This document shows positions 52,553 through 61,163 of a stretch of DNA of 64,000 nucleotides, piece by piece. Position 1 is the stretch's first letter; the number at the start of each line of letters is the position of its first letter. A program made the translations under genes and the position numbers. The notes beneath the pieces were generated by a model. That model saw only the letters and a list, made by a program, of their open reading frames with translations, did no database searches and was not told the origin of the DNA. The stretch lies in contig JALEFZ010000086.1 in assembly GCA_022760475.1 (NCBI GenBank), positions 1 through 64,000 on the forward strand. The letters are read 5' to 3'. Origin of the DNA: Bacteroidia bacterium (GTDB lineage: Bacteria; Bacteroidota; Bacteroidia; J057).

Positions 52553-55500
52553 ATGAAAAAATTGCTATGGATACTGATGTTGGTACCAGGCCTGTGTATC
52601 AACCTGCATGCGCAAAAAAAGAAGAAACAGCGCAATGAAGAAACCAAGGTAGAACAGAAGAGTAAGATCAATGCTGCACTGTTGTCCAGCTTTAAGTTTC
52701 GTGCAGTCGGGCCCGCGCTGACCTCAGGAAGGGTCGCTGATATCGCCGTCAATCCCAATAACTACAGCGAATACTATGTCGCTACAGCTTCTGGTGGAGT
52801 CTGGAAAACCACCAACCACGGAACCACCTTCAAACCCATCTTTGACAGCCAGGGTTCCTATTCTACTGCTTGTGTTACCATTGACCCTAACAATTCTCAT
52901 GTAGTCTGGGTAGGAACAGGGGAAAATAATGGTCAACGCTCTATTGCTTATGGAGATGGTGTTTATAAGTCAATAGATGGTGGCAAATCATGGAAAAATA
53001 TGGGCCTCAAATCTTCAGAACACATTGGAAACATTGTGGTAGACCCCAGAAATTCAGATGTAGTTTTTGTAGCCGCTCACGGCCCTCTATGGAGCGAAGG
53101 TGGAGAGAGAGGCCTTTACAAAACCGAAGATGGTGGTAAGACATGGGCGTGTGTCCTTGAGATCTCCGATAAGACTGGAATAAATGAGGTACACATGGAT
53201 CCACGAAATCCCGATATCATGTATGCTTCTGCTTGGCAAAGATCAAGAAGGGTATGGACATTCCTCGGAGGAGGCCCTGAATCAGCGATTTATAAGTCTA
53301 CCGATGGTGGCAAGACCTGGAACAAGAGCCAAAGAGGTCTACCTTCAGGAGATTTGGGAAGGATAGGAATGGACATTTCTCCCGTCAACCCGAATGTGAT
53401 TTACGCCATCGTAGAAGCAAGCGGTAAAAAGGGAGGTTTTTTCCGTAGTACAGATATGGGAGTTACATGGTCCAAAATGAACCCTTACTCTACAAGTGGA
53501 AACTATTATCAAGAAATCATCTGTGATCCCAAGGACGTTGACAAGGTTTACATCATGAATACCTACGCCCAAATTACCAGAGATGGTGGCAAAACCATCA
53601 AAGCTGTGGGTGAGAGAAACAAGCACGTCGATAACCACTGCGTATGGATCAACCCCAAGGACACAAGGCACATGATCATGGGCTGTGATGGTGGACTCTA
53701 TGAATCATATGACGACGCAAAGACCTGGAACTATAAATCCAACCTTTCCATAACCCAGTTCTACAAAGTAACTACAGATAATGCGGAACCTTTCTACAAC
53801 ATTTATGGGGGTACCCAGGACAACTACTCCCTAGGTGGTCCATCCAGAACTACCAGTGCTTCAGGTATTGTCAATTCCGATTGGTTTGTAACCCGTGGTG
53901 GCGATGGCTTTGAATCGGCAGTAGACCCGGAAAATCCGAATATTGTATATGCGCAAGCCCAATATGGAGCCTTGGCAAGGTTCGACAAAAAAAGCGGTGA
54001 AAGCATCAGCATCAAACCTATGGAAAGAAAGGACGAAGCTGCTTACCGATTCAATTGGGATGCCCCCTTGTTTGTGAGCCCACACAAGAGCAGTCGACTA
54101 TACTTTGCCGCTAACAAAGTCTTTCGTTCTGAAGACAGGGGGAATACCTGGAAGGTCATCAGTGAAGACCTGAGCCGACAGCTAGACCGCAACAAACTGG
54201 AAGTGCAGGGACGTGTGTGGAGCATGGATGCTGTCGCTAAGAACAGATCTACCTCCATTTATGGAAACATCGTAGCACTGGATGAGTCTCCGCTAAAAGA
54301 GGATCTGATTTATGCAGGTACAGACGATGGTCTCATTCACGTTACCGAAAATGGGGGAGAGTCATGGACAAAAATTGAGTCTGTCGATGGAGTACCTGAA
54401 ATGACCTATGTAAATATGTTGCTGACCTCTCAGCATGATGAGGCTACGGTATACGCAGTCTTTAATAACCATAAGAAAGGAGATTTCAAGCCATACGTTT
54501 ACAAATCTACCGATAAAGGAAAGTCCTGGAAGGCCATCTCTTCAGATTTGCCAGAAAGAGGTTCTGCGTACAGCATCGCAGAAGATCATGTTGATCCAAA
54601 CTTGCTGTTTGTTGGTACTGAATTTGGCCTCTTTGTCTCAATGAATGGAGGGGAAAACTGGTTACAAATGAAATCGGGCTTACCGACCATCGCCATCCGA
54701 GACATCGCTGTCCAAAAAAGAGAGAACGACCTGGTATTGGCGTCTTTTGGCAGAGGTTTCTTTGTTCTAGACGACTACAGTGGCCTTCGAAATATCAATG
54801 AAGAATTGGTAGAAAAAGAGGCAGCTATTCTTCCTGTCAAGGATGCTTTGTGGTATGTAGAATCACGTCCCTTGGGAGGGAGTGGAAAGGCCTATCAAGG
54901 ATCTTCCTATTTCTTTACTCCAAACCCCAAAGTCGGTGCTACCTTTACTTATTATTTGAAAGAATCCCTGACCACTGCCAAGCAAAAAAGGCAAAAGGAG
55001 GAAAGAAAACTGATCAAGGATGGGAAACCTGTTTATTATCCTTCTGCTGAAGAGATCAGAAATGAGGACAATGAAATTGCACCATATCTGCTATTTACTA
55101 TCAAAGACAGCAAGGGTAAGATTGTCAACAGGCTTAGAACTTCTGCCGGCAAAGGATTGAAGAAAATGGTTTGGGACTATTCATTCCCAAGCCCTAGGGC
55201 AAAAAATGGAAAAGGAGAATGGTCAAATCGTGGGTTTGGTCATAGAGCTGGTCCAGGAACCTACACAGTAAGTATGGGTAAGGTGGTGGACGAAGTCTAC
55301 ACTGAACTTGTTCCTGCAGTAGAGTTTAAAGTTAAGTCTTTAGATAACAGTACCTTGCCTGCCAAGAATACAGATGCTGTGGTTAAATTCCAGCGTAAGG
55401 TGGATGAACTGGCAAGAGCAGTAAGTGGAGCAGAGCAGATGACCAAAGAATTGGGAACGAAGGTCAATGCAATCAAATCAGCAGTTGCTGCTACTGCTAC

Positions 55501-55840
55501 TGCTGATATCAGCATGCTGGCCGATGCTCGCAAGTTGGAGAAAAGACTGATGGATGTAAGCCTTAAACTCGAAGGAGACAGAAGTTTGTCCAGAAGAGAA
55601 TTCGAAACGCCACCAAGCATCAGTGCCCGCGTAGGTAATGTGCTGTTTGGCCTTTACAGGTCTACCTCTGAGCCTACTGCTACCTTTAAGGATGCGTACG
55701 AAATTGCAGCTGAGGAATTCAAGCCTGTATATCAGGAAATCAAGGATATTTCTAAGGCTGTAACGGAAATGGAGAACAAACTTGATAAACTGGGAGCTCC
55801 ATATACACCAGGAAGGCTTCCAGGTTGGGAAAAAGAGTAA
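52553..55840 (+). CDS. Secreted Asp-box (BNR/sortilin-like) beta-propeller protein
   Basis: This 1095-residue protein has a signal peptide (KKLLWILMLVPGLCINLHA) followed by a basic linker. Residues ~45-760 form beta-propellers with at least eight Asp-box turns of the S-x-D-x-G-x-T/S-W type: SIDGGKSW, TEDGGKTW, STDGGKTW, STDMGVTW, SEDRGNTW, TENGGESW, STDKGKSW and SMNGGENW. The last ~300 residues hold a beta domain and an alpha-helical end region with coiled-coil character (MTKELGTKVNAIKSAVAA). It fits the Bacteroidota family annotated as VPS10/sortilin-like or glycosyl hydrolase; sialidase catalytic residues are not evident, so enzymatic activity is unproven. Confidence 0.87.
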   Translation: MKKLLWILMLVPGLCINLHAQKKKKQRNEETKVEQKSKINAALLSSFKFRAVGPALTSGRVADIAVNPNNYSEYYVATASGGVWKTTNHGTTFKPIFDSQGSYSTACVTIDPNNSHVVWVGTGENNGQRSIAYGDGVYKSIDGGKSWKNMGLKSSEHIGNIVVDPRNSDVVFVAAHGPLWSEGGERGLYKTEDGGKTWACVLEISDKTGINEVHMDPRNPDIMYASAWQRSRRVWTFLGGGPESAIYKSTDGGKTWNKSQRGLPSGDLGRIGMDISPVNPNVIYAIVEASGKKGGFFRSTDMGVTWSKMNPYSTSGNYYQEIICDPKDVDKVYIMNTYAQITRDGGKTIKAVGERNKHVDNHCVWINPKDTRHMIMGCDGGLYESYDDAKTWNYKSNLSITQFYKVTTDNAEPFYNIYGGTQDNYSLGGPSRTTSASGIVNSDWFVTRGGDGFESAVDPENPNIVYAQAQYGALARFDKKSGESISIKPMERKDEAAYRFNWDAPLFVSPHKSSRLYFAANKVFRSEDRGNTWKVISEDLSRQLDRNKLEVQGRVWSMDAVAKNRSTSIYGNIVALDESPLKEDLIYAGTDDGLIHVTENGGESWTKIESVDGVPEMTYVNMLLTSQHDEATVYAVFNNHKKGDFKPYVYKSTDKGKSWKAISSDLPERGSAYSIAEDHVDPNLLFVGTEFGLFVSMNGGENWLQMKSGLPTIAIRDIAVQKRENDLVLASFGRGFFVLDDYSGLRNINEELVEKEAAILPVKDALWYVESRPLGGSGKAYQGSSYFFTPNPKVGATFTYYLKESLTTAKQKRQKEERKLIKDGKPVYYPSAEEIRNEDNEIAPYLLFTIKDSKGKIVNRLRTSAGKGLKKMVWDYSFPSPRAKNGKGEWSNRGFGHRAGPGTYTVSMGKVVDEVYTELVPAVEFKVKSLDNSTLPAKNTDAVVKFQRKVDELARAVSGAEQMTKELGTKVNAIKSAVAATATADISMLADARKLEKRLMDVSLKLEGDRSLSRREFETPPSISARVGNVLFGLYRSTSEPTATFKDAYEIAAEEFKPVYQEIKDISKAVTEMENKLDKLGAPYTPGRLPGWEKE

Positions 55841-56440
55841 TTAGCTAAATAGTTTATTGCAATCATTTATATAGGCAAGGAGTTCTTCCTTGCCTTTTCT
55901 TTTGCTGGAAGATGTATAAAACATGGGCGGAAGCTCCTCCCAGGACTTATTCATTTCATTTTTAAATGCTTCCTGGTTCTTGGCAAACTCCGATCTTTTG
56001 GCTTTGTCAGTTTTGGTAAATACAATTGAGAAAGGCAGTTCGTGTCCCCCCAGATAGTCAATAAAATCCAGGTCAATGTCCTGTGGTGGAATTTTCGAGT
56101 CGATCAAAACAAAAATATTCACCAGGTTTTCCCTGTTGAGTAGGTAATCTTCAATCATCCCAGCAAAGCCCTGTTTGATTTTCTTCGAAATCTTGGCATA
56201 GCCATAGCCAGGTAGGTCGACCAGGTACCAGTAATCATTGATGAGAAAGTGATTGACCAACTGGGTCTTTCCTGGAGTAGAGGAAGTTTTTGCAAGGTTT
56301 TTTCGGTTGCAGAGGTAATTGATGAGGGAAGACTTTCCAACATTGGATCGACCGGTAAAGGCGTACTCAGGTCTGTCTGGAGCCGGAAATTGTTGGACTG
56401 TCTGGCTGCTTTTTACGAATTCTGCGTTTTTAATGTCCAT
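55841..56440 (-). CDS. engB: Ribosome biogenesis GTP-binding protein EngB (YihA/YsxC)
   Basis: A 199-residue GTPase needed for assembly of the large ribosomal subunit. G1 is GRSNVGKSSLIN at residues 30-41, G2 TPGKTQ, G3 DLPGYGYA, G4 FTKTDKAK and G5 SSSKRKGKEEL. The order and spacing match EngB throughout. It converges with the Asp-box gene, the two stop codons being adjacent with no room for a separate terminator. It is divergent from ubiE. Confidence 0.96.
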   Translation of the reverse strand: MDIKNAEFVKSSQTVQQFPAPDRPEYAFTGRSNVGKSSLINYLCNRKNLAKTSSTPGKTQLVNHFLINDYWYLVDLPGYGYAKISKKIKQGFAGMIEDYLLNRENLVNIFVLIDSKIPPQDIDLDFIDYLGGHELPFSIVFTKTDKAKRSEFAKNQEAFKNEMNKSWEELPPMFYTSSSKRKGKEELLAYINDCNKLFS

Positions 56441-56609
56441 GATCGATGATAAATCGGCCCAAAATGCTGCTTGTTTTAGGAAATTCTTGTCTTTATAATG
56501 AGCCCTAGTCCTGCAAATTGCTAAATTTGTCCAAAAAAAGGGAACTTTTCATCAATTCTTCTTGTTTTCCTTCCTGCAGGTCATTATTCATTTTAAATCT
56601 AACAAAGCA

Positions 56610-57338
56610 TTGTCAACTAACATCAGCCCGTACAACAGAGAAAATTCTTCCAAAAAAGGTGAAGTCAAAGAGATGTTCGACAACATCGCTGGCGCCTATG
56701 ATACCCTGAATCATACCCTTACATTCGGGATGGATATTTGGTGGAGGAGAAGGGCCATCAGCATGCTTAGGCCTTATGAACCCAAAGTGCTTGTTGACAT
56801 GGCCACCGGGACTGGAGACTTTGCCTTGGCTGCCAGAAGAATAAATCCAGAAAAGGTAATTGGTATTGACCTTTCTCCAGGGATGCTTGAAATCGGAAGG
56901 AAGAAAATGAAGGAAAAAGGAGCCGACCAACTTATTGATATGGTTCTAGGAGATTCCGAAGCCATCCAGATGGATGACAATACTGTGGATGCCATGACAG
57001 TAGGATTTGGGGTTAGAAACTTCGAAAACTTGAAGCTGGGATTGAGTGAAATGCGTAGGGTACTTAAGCCAGGAAAACCTGCTGTCATCCTGGAGCCTTC
57101 ATTTCCAACAACTTTTCCCCTGAAACAGCTTTTTCAGTTCTACTTTAGATTTATCACTCCTTTGGTGGGTAGGTTTGTTTCTGGGGATGATGCCGCCTAC
57201 ACATATTTACCGGAATCAGTTAAAGCCTTTCCCCATGGAGAAGAGTTTTTGGAGATTTGTCGAGAGGTCGGCTATAAAAAAGTAAAATATGTGCCTTTGA
57301 CAGGGGGGATTTGCGCCCTTTACTTGTTAGAAAAATAG
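56610..57338 (+). CDS. ubiE: Demethylmenaquinone methyltransferase
   Basis: This SAM-dependent methyltransferase makes menaquinone from demethylmenaquinone, the quinone used by complex II above. The likely start is TTG at 56610, giving a 242-residue protein beginning (M)STNISPYNRENSSKKGEVKE, as in relatives; no ATG exists at a suitable place, and the next upstream candidate is TTG at 56562. UbiE signatures: MFDNIAGAYDTLNHTLTFG, DMATGTGDFALAARR (SAM site) and VGFGVRNFENL. Two porT-like genes follow, an arrangement I recall from other Bacteroidota. Confidence 0.93.
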   Translation: MSTNISPYNRENSSKKGEVKEMFDNIAGAYDTLNHTLTFGMDIWWRRRAISMLRPYEPKVLVDMATGTGDFALAARRINPEKVIGIDLSPGMLEIGRKKMKEKGADQLIDMVLGDSEAIQMDDNTVDAMTVGFGVRNFENLKLGLSEMRRVLKPGKPAVILEPSFPTTFPLKQLFQFYFRFITPLVGRFVSGDDAAYTYLPESVKAFPHGEEFLEICREVGYKKVKYVPLTGGICALYLLEK

Positions 57339-57356
57339 ATTGATGTATTTATATAC

Positions 57357-57386
57357 GAAAATTGGCAACGGAATGCCGCAATTTTC
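57357..57386 (+). terminator. Hairpin after ubiE
   Basis: GAAAATTG (57357-57364) pairs with CAATTTTC (57379-57386), with an inner GGCA/TGCC pairing. The T-run after it is weak, so it may attenuate rather than stop transcription into the porT-like genes. Confidence 0.45.
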
Positions 57387-57527
57387 AGTTTATAATAACA
57401 TCTGGGGCGAGGATGTCATTTGTACCCGAAACTGTCCTTAATCATTCCATTTATTAAACTATCTTAACAGGGAAAATATCGAGAAATTATACTTTAATTA
57501 AATTTTCTATTTAATTTCTTCGGATTC

Positions 57528-58223
57528 ATGAAAAAGGCTCTTAGCTTTTTTGCCCTGTCAGTGCTTCTCTCTTCGATGGTTTTTGCTCAAAACTATCGTG
57601 ATCGCCATCCCTTTGATTTCAAAAGGTTTAATCTGGGCCTGCAAATCGGCCTGACTTACAATGATTATAACCTAAAGGAGCAGGTAAACATAGGGGAAGG
57701 GCTGGATACATTAAGAAATATAAGGCTTCAAACACGACCTGGAATCAACTTTGGAATGATTGCCAACATGAATCTGGGGAGGCAATTGTCCCTACGCATG
57801 GTTCCCTCCATTTCTCTTGAGCAGAGAGACATCTACTACAACATAGAAGGGCCTGAAGGCCCAAAGCCTCAAACAAGAAAAATCGATCCTGCCTACTTTA
57901 ATATTCCTCTCATGTTCCAGTGGAAAACCTCATACTGGAAAAGAACAAGGTTTTATGTACTTACAGGGGGGCAGGTATCCGTAAATATGGCCAGAAACGA
58001 AAAAGTCCAGGATAATCCTGAATTAATCAAACTTTCCAGGTACGATGGAGCCCTTGTGTTCGGTTTTGGTCTAAATATGTATGGAGATAAAGTAAAATTC
58101 TCTCCTGAAATTCGTTACAAATTAGGACTTTCAAACGTATATGTACCTGATAATACAACATTTGCCCATGCAATAAGCAGGCTAAGTTCTCAGGTAATAT
58201 CTTTGAATTTCAATTTTGAATAA
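57528..58223 (+). CDS. PorT-like outer membrane protein, copy 1
   Basis: A 231-residue protein with a signal peptide (LSFFALSVLLSSMVFA) and a mature chain of alternating strands that suits an eight-stranded outer-membrane beta barrel. It ends in the aromatic strand VISLNFNFE. The block HPFDFKRFNLGLQIGLTYND and its position after ubiE match the PorT/SprT family, a component of type IX secretion and gliding. It is followed by a second copy after 97 bp. Which copy serves T9SS cannot be told from sequence alone. Confidence 0.8.
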   Translation: MKKALSFFALSVLLSSMVFAQNYRDRHPFDFKRFNLGLQIGLTYNDYNLKEQVNIGEGLDTLRNIRLQTRPGINFGMIANMNLGRQLSLRMVPSISLEQRDIYYNIEGPEGPKPQTRKIDPAYFNIPLMFQWKTSYWKRTRFYVLTGGQVSVNMARNEKVQDNPELIKLSRYDGALVFGFGLNMYGDKVKFSPEIRYKLGLSNVYVPDNTTFAHAISRLSSQVISLNFNFE

Positions 58224-58320
58224 ATTCTTAATTTAGAACTGCTAAACGGGTGGAACATCAACTATGCTACTAGATTTTCACCTACCTGTTGGCAAATGAG
58301 TTCAATTTGAACCAATTACA

Positions 58321-59058
58321 ATGCAAAAGAACAATCTAAAAACAGTTGCTCATATTTTGCTTTCCTTCATGGTTTTTTCTGCACTGATGTGTGGATTGGG
58401 AAAGACTGCTTCTGCCCAAAACTATAGGAATGCTCACCCATTTGATTTCAAGAGGTTCAACCTCGGCTTTCTGATGGGTTTTACCTACAATTCATATAAC
58501 CTGAAAGAGCAAATAAACATAGAAGAAAATGGAGTTCTCCTTCGCCGAATAGAAATGCTTCCAAGGCCGGGGATGAACCTAGGGATGATTTCCAACCTCA
58601 AACTCCATAAGCAGGTTTCTTTGAGATTTATTCCTACCATTTCCCTTGAACAAAGGGACTTCAATTATTATTTCGAGGAGCCAAATAGCGAAGGCTCCAT
58701 GATAGAAAGGAGAAAAATCGAAGCGGCTTACCTGGATATGCCCCTGGTATTTCAACTTAAGACTTCCTACTATGGCCGTACGCGTGTCTATGTTCTTGCC
58801 GGGGCCAATCTTGGTGTAAACCTAGCAAGTAATAAACGGGTACAGGATGATCCCAAACTCTTGAAAATCACCACAGCCAATTATGGTCTTGTATTTGGTT
58901 TTGGATTAAATATGTATGGGGACAGAATCAAATTGTCTCCTGAAATTGTTTATAAGATGGGTTTGCCCAACATATTTGTTCCAGAGTTTACTACACATGC
59001 AGAGGCCATTTCAAGCCTGACCTCCCAGGTAATTGCAATCAATTTTAACTTTGAATAA
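58321..59058 (+). CDS. PorT-like outer membrane protein, copy 2
   Basis: A 245-residue paralog of the gene before it, with a longer signal peptide (VAHILLSFMVFSALMCGLGK). It shares HPFDFKRFNLGFLMGFTYNS, the LRFIPTISLEQRDFNYYFEE block, FGFGLNMYGDRIKLSPEI and the end VIAINFNFE. The two copies align along their full length with few gaps, so they arose by tandem duplication. The copies differ mainly in the loop near residues 120-140. A bidirectional terminator follows. Confidence 0.8.
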   Translation: MQKNNLKTVAHILLSFMVFSALMCGLGKTASAQNYRNAHPFDFKRFNLGFLMGFTYNSYNLKEQINIEENGVLLRRIEMLPRPGMNLGMISNLKLHKQVSLRFIPTISLEQRDFNYYFEEPNSEGSMIERRKIEAAYLDMPLVFQLKTSYYGRTRVYVLAGANLGVNLASNKRVQDDPKLLKITTANYGLVFGFGLNMYGDRIKLSPEIVYKMGLPNIFVPEFTTHAEAISSLTSQVIAINFNFE

Positions 59059-59091
59059 AAAAAGGCCGGGTTTAATGCCCGGCCTTTTCTT
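59057..59091. terminator. Bidirectional terminator
   Basis: AAAGGCCGGG (59061-59070) and CCCGGCCTTT (59078-59087) form a perfect stem with A and T runs on both sides, between the convergent porT-like and DUF2059 genes. Confidence 0.9.
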
Positions 59092-59106
59092 TTGAATGAA
59101 TGTAAA

Positions 59107-59550
59107 TTAATATCCTTTGTCTGCAAGTTTCTTTGCAACGATTTCTCCGATTTTCATGCCCCATTGCTGCCCCACGGCCATTGATTCTTTTTGAATATCA
59201 GGCGTGGCCTTTGCCATTTTTTTGCCAACGGGGGAATCGTAAAACTTAATGATTTGGTCAAGATCTGCCTCAGTCAGGTGCTTCTGGTATACTGGAACCA
59301 GCATGGAAATCAGCTCATCTATCGAAGCCTTTTCGAATTCTACTTGTAACTCGTCCCATACTTCTCCTGGAACTTCAGTATTGATCATTTTGAACTGCTG
59401 GATCAAAGCCTTGACAGTTGTGTTAAATGTTTCTTCTACTCCTTGGGCTTTCATCATTTTAGAAAGCTTTTTCTCATAGGAAGATGTCTGTGCCATTACA
59501 CCACCCATAAGTAGGACAGTGCTTAATAGAAAAACGAATACTCTTTTCAT
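59107..59550 (-). CDS. DUF2059-family secreted protein
   Basis: A 147-residue protein with a signal peptide (RVFVFLLSTVLLMGGVMA). The mature part is almost entirely helical. It carries the DUF2059 signature: ISMLVPVYQKHLTEADLDQI followed by IKFYDSPVGKKMAKATPDI. Family members are predicted periplasmic proteins of unknown function. It is a single gene downstream of the BlaR1-like/BlaI pair on the same strand, separated by 70 bp without a clear terminator, so partial cotranscription is possible. Confidence 0.85.
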   Translation of the reverse strand: MKRVFVFLLSTVLLMGGVMAQTSSYEKKLSKMMKAQGVEETFNTTVKALIQQFKMINTEVPGEVWDELQVEFEKASIDELISMLVPVYQKHLTEADLDQIIKFYDSPVGKKMAKATPDIQKESMAVGQQWGMKIGEIVAKKLADKGY

Positions 59551-59620
59551 GAAAAATAAGGTTAATGATTAGTGCTTGTGATAAGAGATAGCCTAATAGA
59601 AACAAGTTTTGAAGACGTTT

Positions 59621-60685
59621 TTATTTCACCGGCTGACAAACGCTTTCACAATCCTGGCAGTAAATAGCTTCTGAGTGACCATGATCTACTTTGAGGTAGA
59701 TTTCTTCATAAGTCTCAAAGGCCAGAAATAGGTTAGAGATTTGTTTTGCTAATGGAATAGAAATCATCCCTTGTAAAAGTACCAAAAGCGTGGCAGAAAG
59801 GAAATAGTTCCTAAATTTATTTGGGATCCGCTGGTGGGTGAGTCTATGAATCCGGGTGAAAAGGATACTTCCTTTAAGTTGTTGGACTAGAGGAGCTTGC
59901 TGCCATTCCTTGACCTTTACCAAAAGATTGGCATAGGACATTGGACTTGACAATGCCTTGCTTCCTTCCTCGTCTGCAATACATTCGCTGAGAAGGTCAA
60001 GTTCCCTTTTGAAGTAGTAGAACACTGGGTTGAAGAGCCAAAAACATTGAGAAATCCTTAAAAATGCCTTAAGCAGGGTGTCTCTTTGCGCAATATGTGA
60101 GAGCTCATGCAAGAGAATCGCTCTCTTTTCTGCCTCTTCCAAACCATCTAGATCTTTTTGCCAGATTACATAATTTTTATCTAGCCTAAAAGCACCAATA
60201 GAGTGGGGGATAGGTGGAAACAGAAGAACTATCTCCTTTCCGTTGAGGTAATAGTTCTTCTGTTTAGAGTTTTTTACCAGTTTCCTGAGATAGTTCAACT
60301 GAAGCAAGAAGACCAGGATTACGCCAAAAACAGCGATTGCAATACCAATATTGAGGTAGTGTTTGTTATTGAGGAATAAATTTAAGTAGGCATTGGTGCG
60401 GTACTTAATTCTATGTGTATAATCTGGGCGTTCACATTTGCAAAAGCTCTGTAAGTGCGAGTGGTCTATGCTCTGGCCAAAGGCAAGTGGCTGTACAAGG
60501 GGATTAGGTTTTAGGAGCTCAGGGGCTTTTGGGTAGAAGATCAATGGAAACAGAAAGCTCATGAAAAATATCATGAGGATAAAATTTTTCTGCTGTTTCC
60601 AGGAATACCTGTTCCTTATCAGAGCTACGTAAAGCAGCCAGCCGAGAAGGGAAAGCAGGGTAGATGTGATCAGGTAAACGATCAT
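59621..60685 (-). CDS. BlaR1/MecR1-like M56 membrane peptidase
   Basis: This 354-residue protein has four predicted membrane helices (~1-22, 34-52, 110-132, 296-314) and a cytoplasmic zinc-protease site HELSH at 193-197, as in BlaR1. It lacks the penicillin-binding sensor domain. Instead its two predicted periplasmic parts hold His and Cys clusters: DHSH near 74-77 with C82/C84 in one loop, and DHGHS at 334-338 with C343, C346 and C350 at the C-terminus. This suggests metal or redox sensing. It overlaps the blaI-like gene by 4 bp and should cleave that repressor upon signal. Confidence 0.88.
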   Translation of the reverse strand: MIVYLITSTLLSLLGWLLYVALIRNRYSWKQQKNFILMIFFMSFLFPLIFYPKAPELLKPNPLVQPLAFGQSIDHSHLQSFCKCERPDYTHRIKYRTNAYLNLFLNNKHYLNIGIAIAVFGVILVFLLQLNYLRKLVKNSKQKNYYLNGKEIVLLFPPIPHSIGAFRLDKNYVIWQKDLDGLEEAEKRAILLHELSHIAQRDTLLKAFLRISQCFWLFNPVFYYFKRELDLLSECIADEEGSKALSSPMSYANLLVKVKEWQQAPLVQQLKGSILFTRIHRLTHQRIPNKFRNYFLSATLLVLLQGMISIPLAKQISNLFLAFETYEEIYLKVDHGHSEAIYCQDCESVCQPVK

Positions 60686-61059
60686 TTGTCTTCGTTGTCT
60701 TCGATGAGATCCTTGATTTGATCCAGTTCTTTCTGGGAAAGTTGCTGGCTGTCAAGCAAGCTGGATACCATGCCTGTGAGTGATCCGGAAAATACATTTT
60801 CCAGCACATTTCCTATGAGTCTTTTTTGGTATTGTCCTTTTGAAATCAATGGGTAATACTCATGGCTTCGACCTTGAGACTCATGTCCCACATATCCTTT
60901 CTCCTCCAGTATTCTCACAATTGTTGAAACGGTATTGTACTTGGGAAGTTTTTCCTCCTTGGGCCAATGAGAGATTAAATCCTTCACAAAGGCCTTTTTC
61001 AAAGCCCAAAGGATGTTCATAACCTTCAGTTCCAAAGGGGTTAGCAACTGCTTCTCCAT
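60682..61059 (-). CDS. BlaI/MecI-family transcriptional repressor
   Basis: A 125-residue winged-helix repressor with the BlaI layout: LTPLELKVMNILWALKKAF at the start, a recognition helix region near YNTVSTIVRILEEKGYV, and a C-terminal helical dimer domain rich in Gln, Leu and Ser. Family members bind palindromes and are inactivated when their partner peptidase is triggered. A perfect dyad overlapping its own promoter (61077-61092) suggests self-repression. The next gene encodes the M56 partner, translationally coupled. Confidence 0.93.
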   Translation of the reverse strand: MEKQLLTPLELKVMNILWALKKAFVKDLISHWPKEEKLPKYNTVSTIVRILEEKGYVGHESQGRSHEYYPLISKGQYQKRLIGNVLENVFSGSLTGMVSSLLDSQQLSQKELDQIKDLIEDNEDK

Positions 61060-61073
61060 TTCATTATTTTTTA

Positions 61074-61105
61074 TAAAACTAATGATTTAGTTGAACTTTT
61101 TCAAA
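61074..61105 (-). promoter_or_regulatory. blaI promoter with overlapping operator dyad
   Basis: On the minus strand TTTG (61105-61102), a 20-nt spacer and TAGTTTTA (61081-61074) resemble the Bacteroidota promoter. The dyad AACTAA-ATCA-TTAGTT (plus-strand span 61077-61092) overlaps the spacer and the -7 box, as expected for repression by BlaI. The start codon is about 15 nt downstream. Confidence 0.6.
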
Positions 61106-61109
61106 TAAA

Positions 61110-61143
61110 GAAACCCGAACCTGAATAGACTGGTCCGGGTTTC
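61110..61143 (-). terminator. hppA terminator
   Basis: GAAACCCGAACC (61110-61121) pairs with GGTCCGGGTTTC (61132-61143) with one mismatch. On the minus strand it runs into TTTATTTG. It lies 20 bp beyond the hppA stop codon, and also directly upstream of the blaI promoter. Confidence 0.8.
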
Positions 61144-61163
61144 TTTTAGCATTTTATTTATTG

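Noticed and set aside
59561-59573. Second BlaI-type site (GTTAATGATTAGT) before the DUF2059 gene
   Set aside because: Only one half resembles the blaI dyad and the symmetry is poor, so it is not enough to claim co-regulation.
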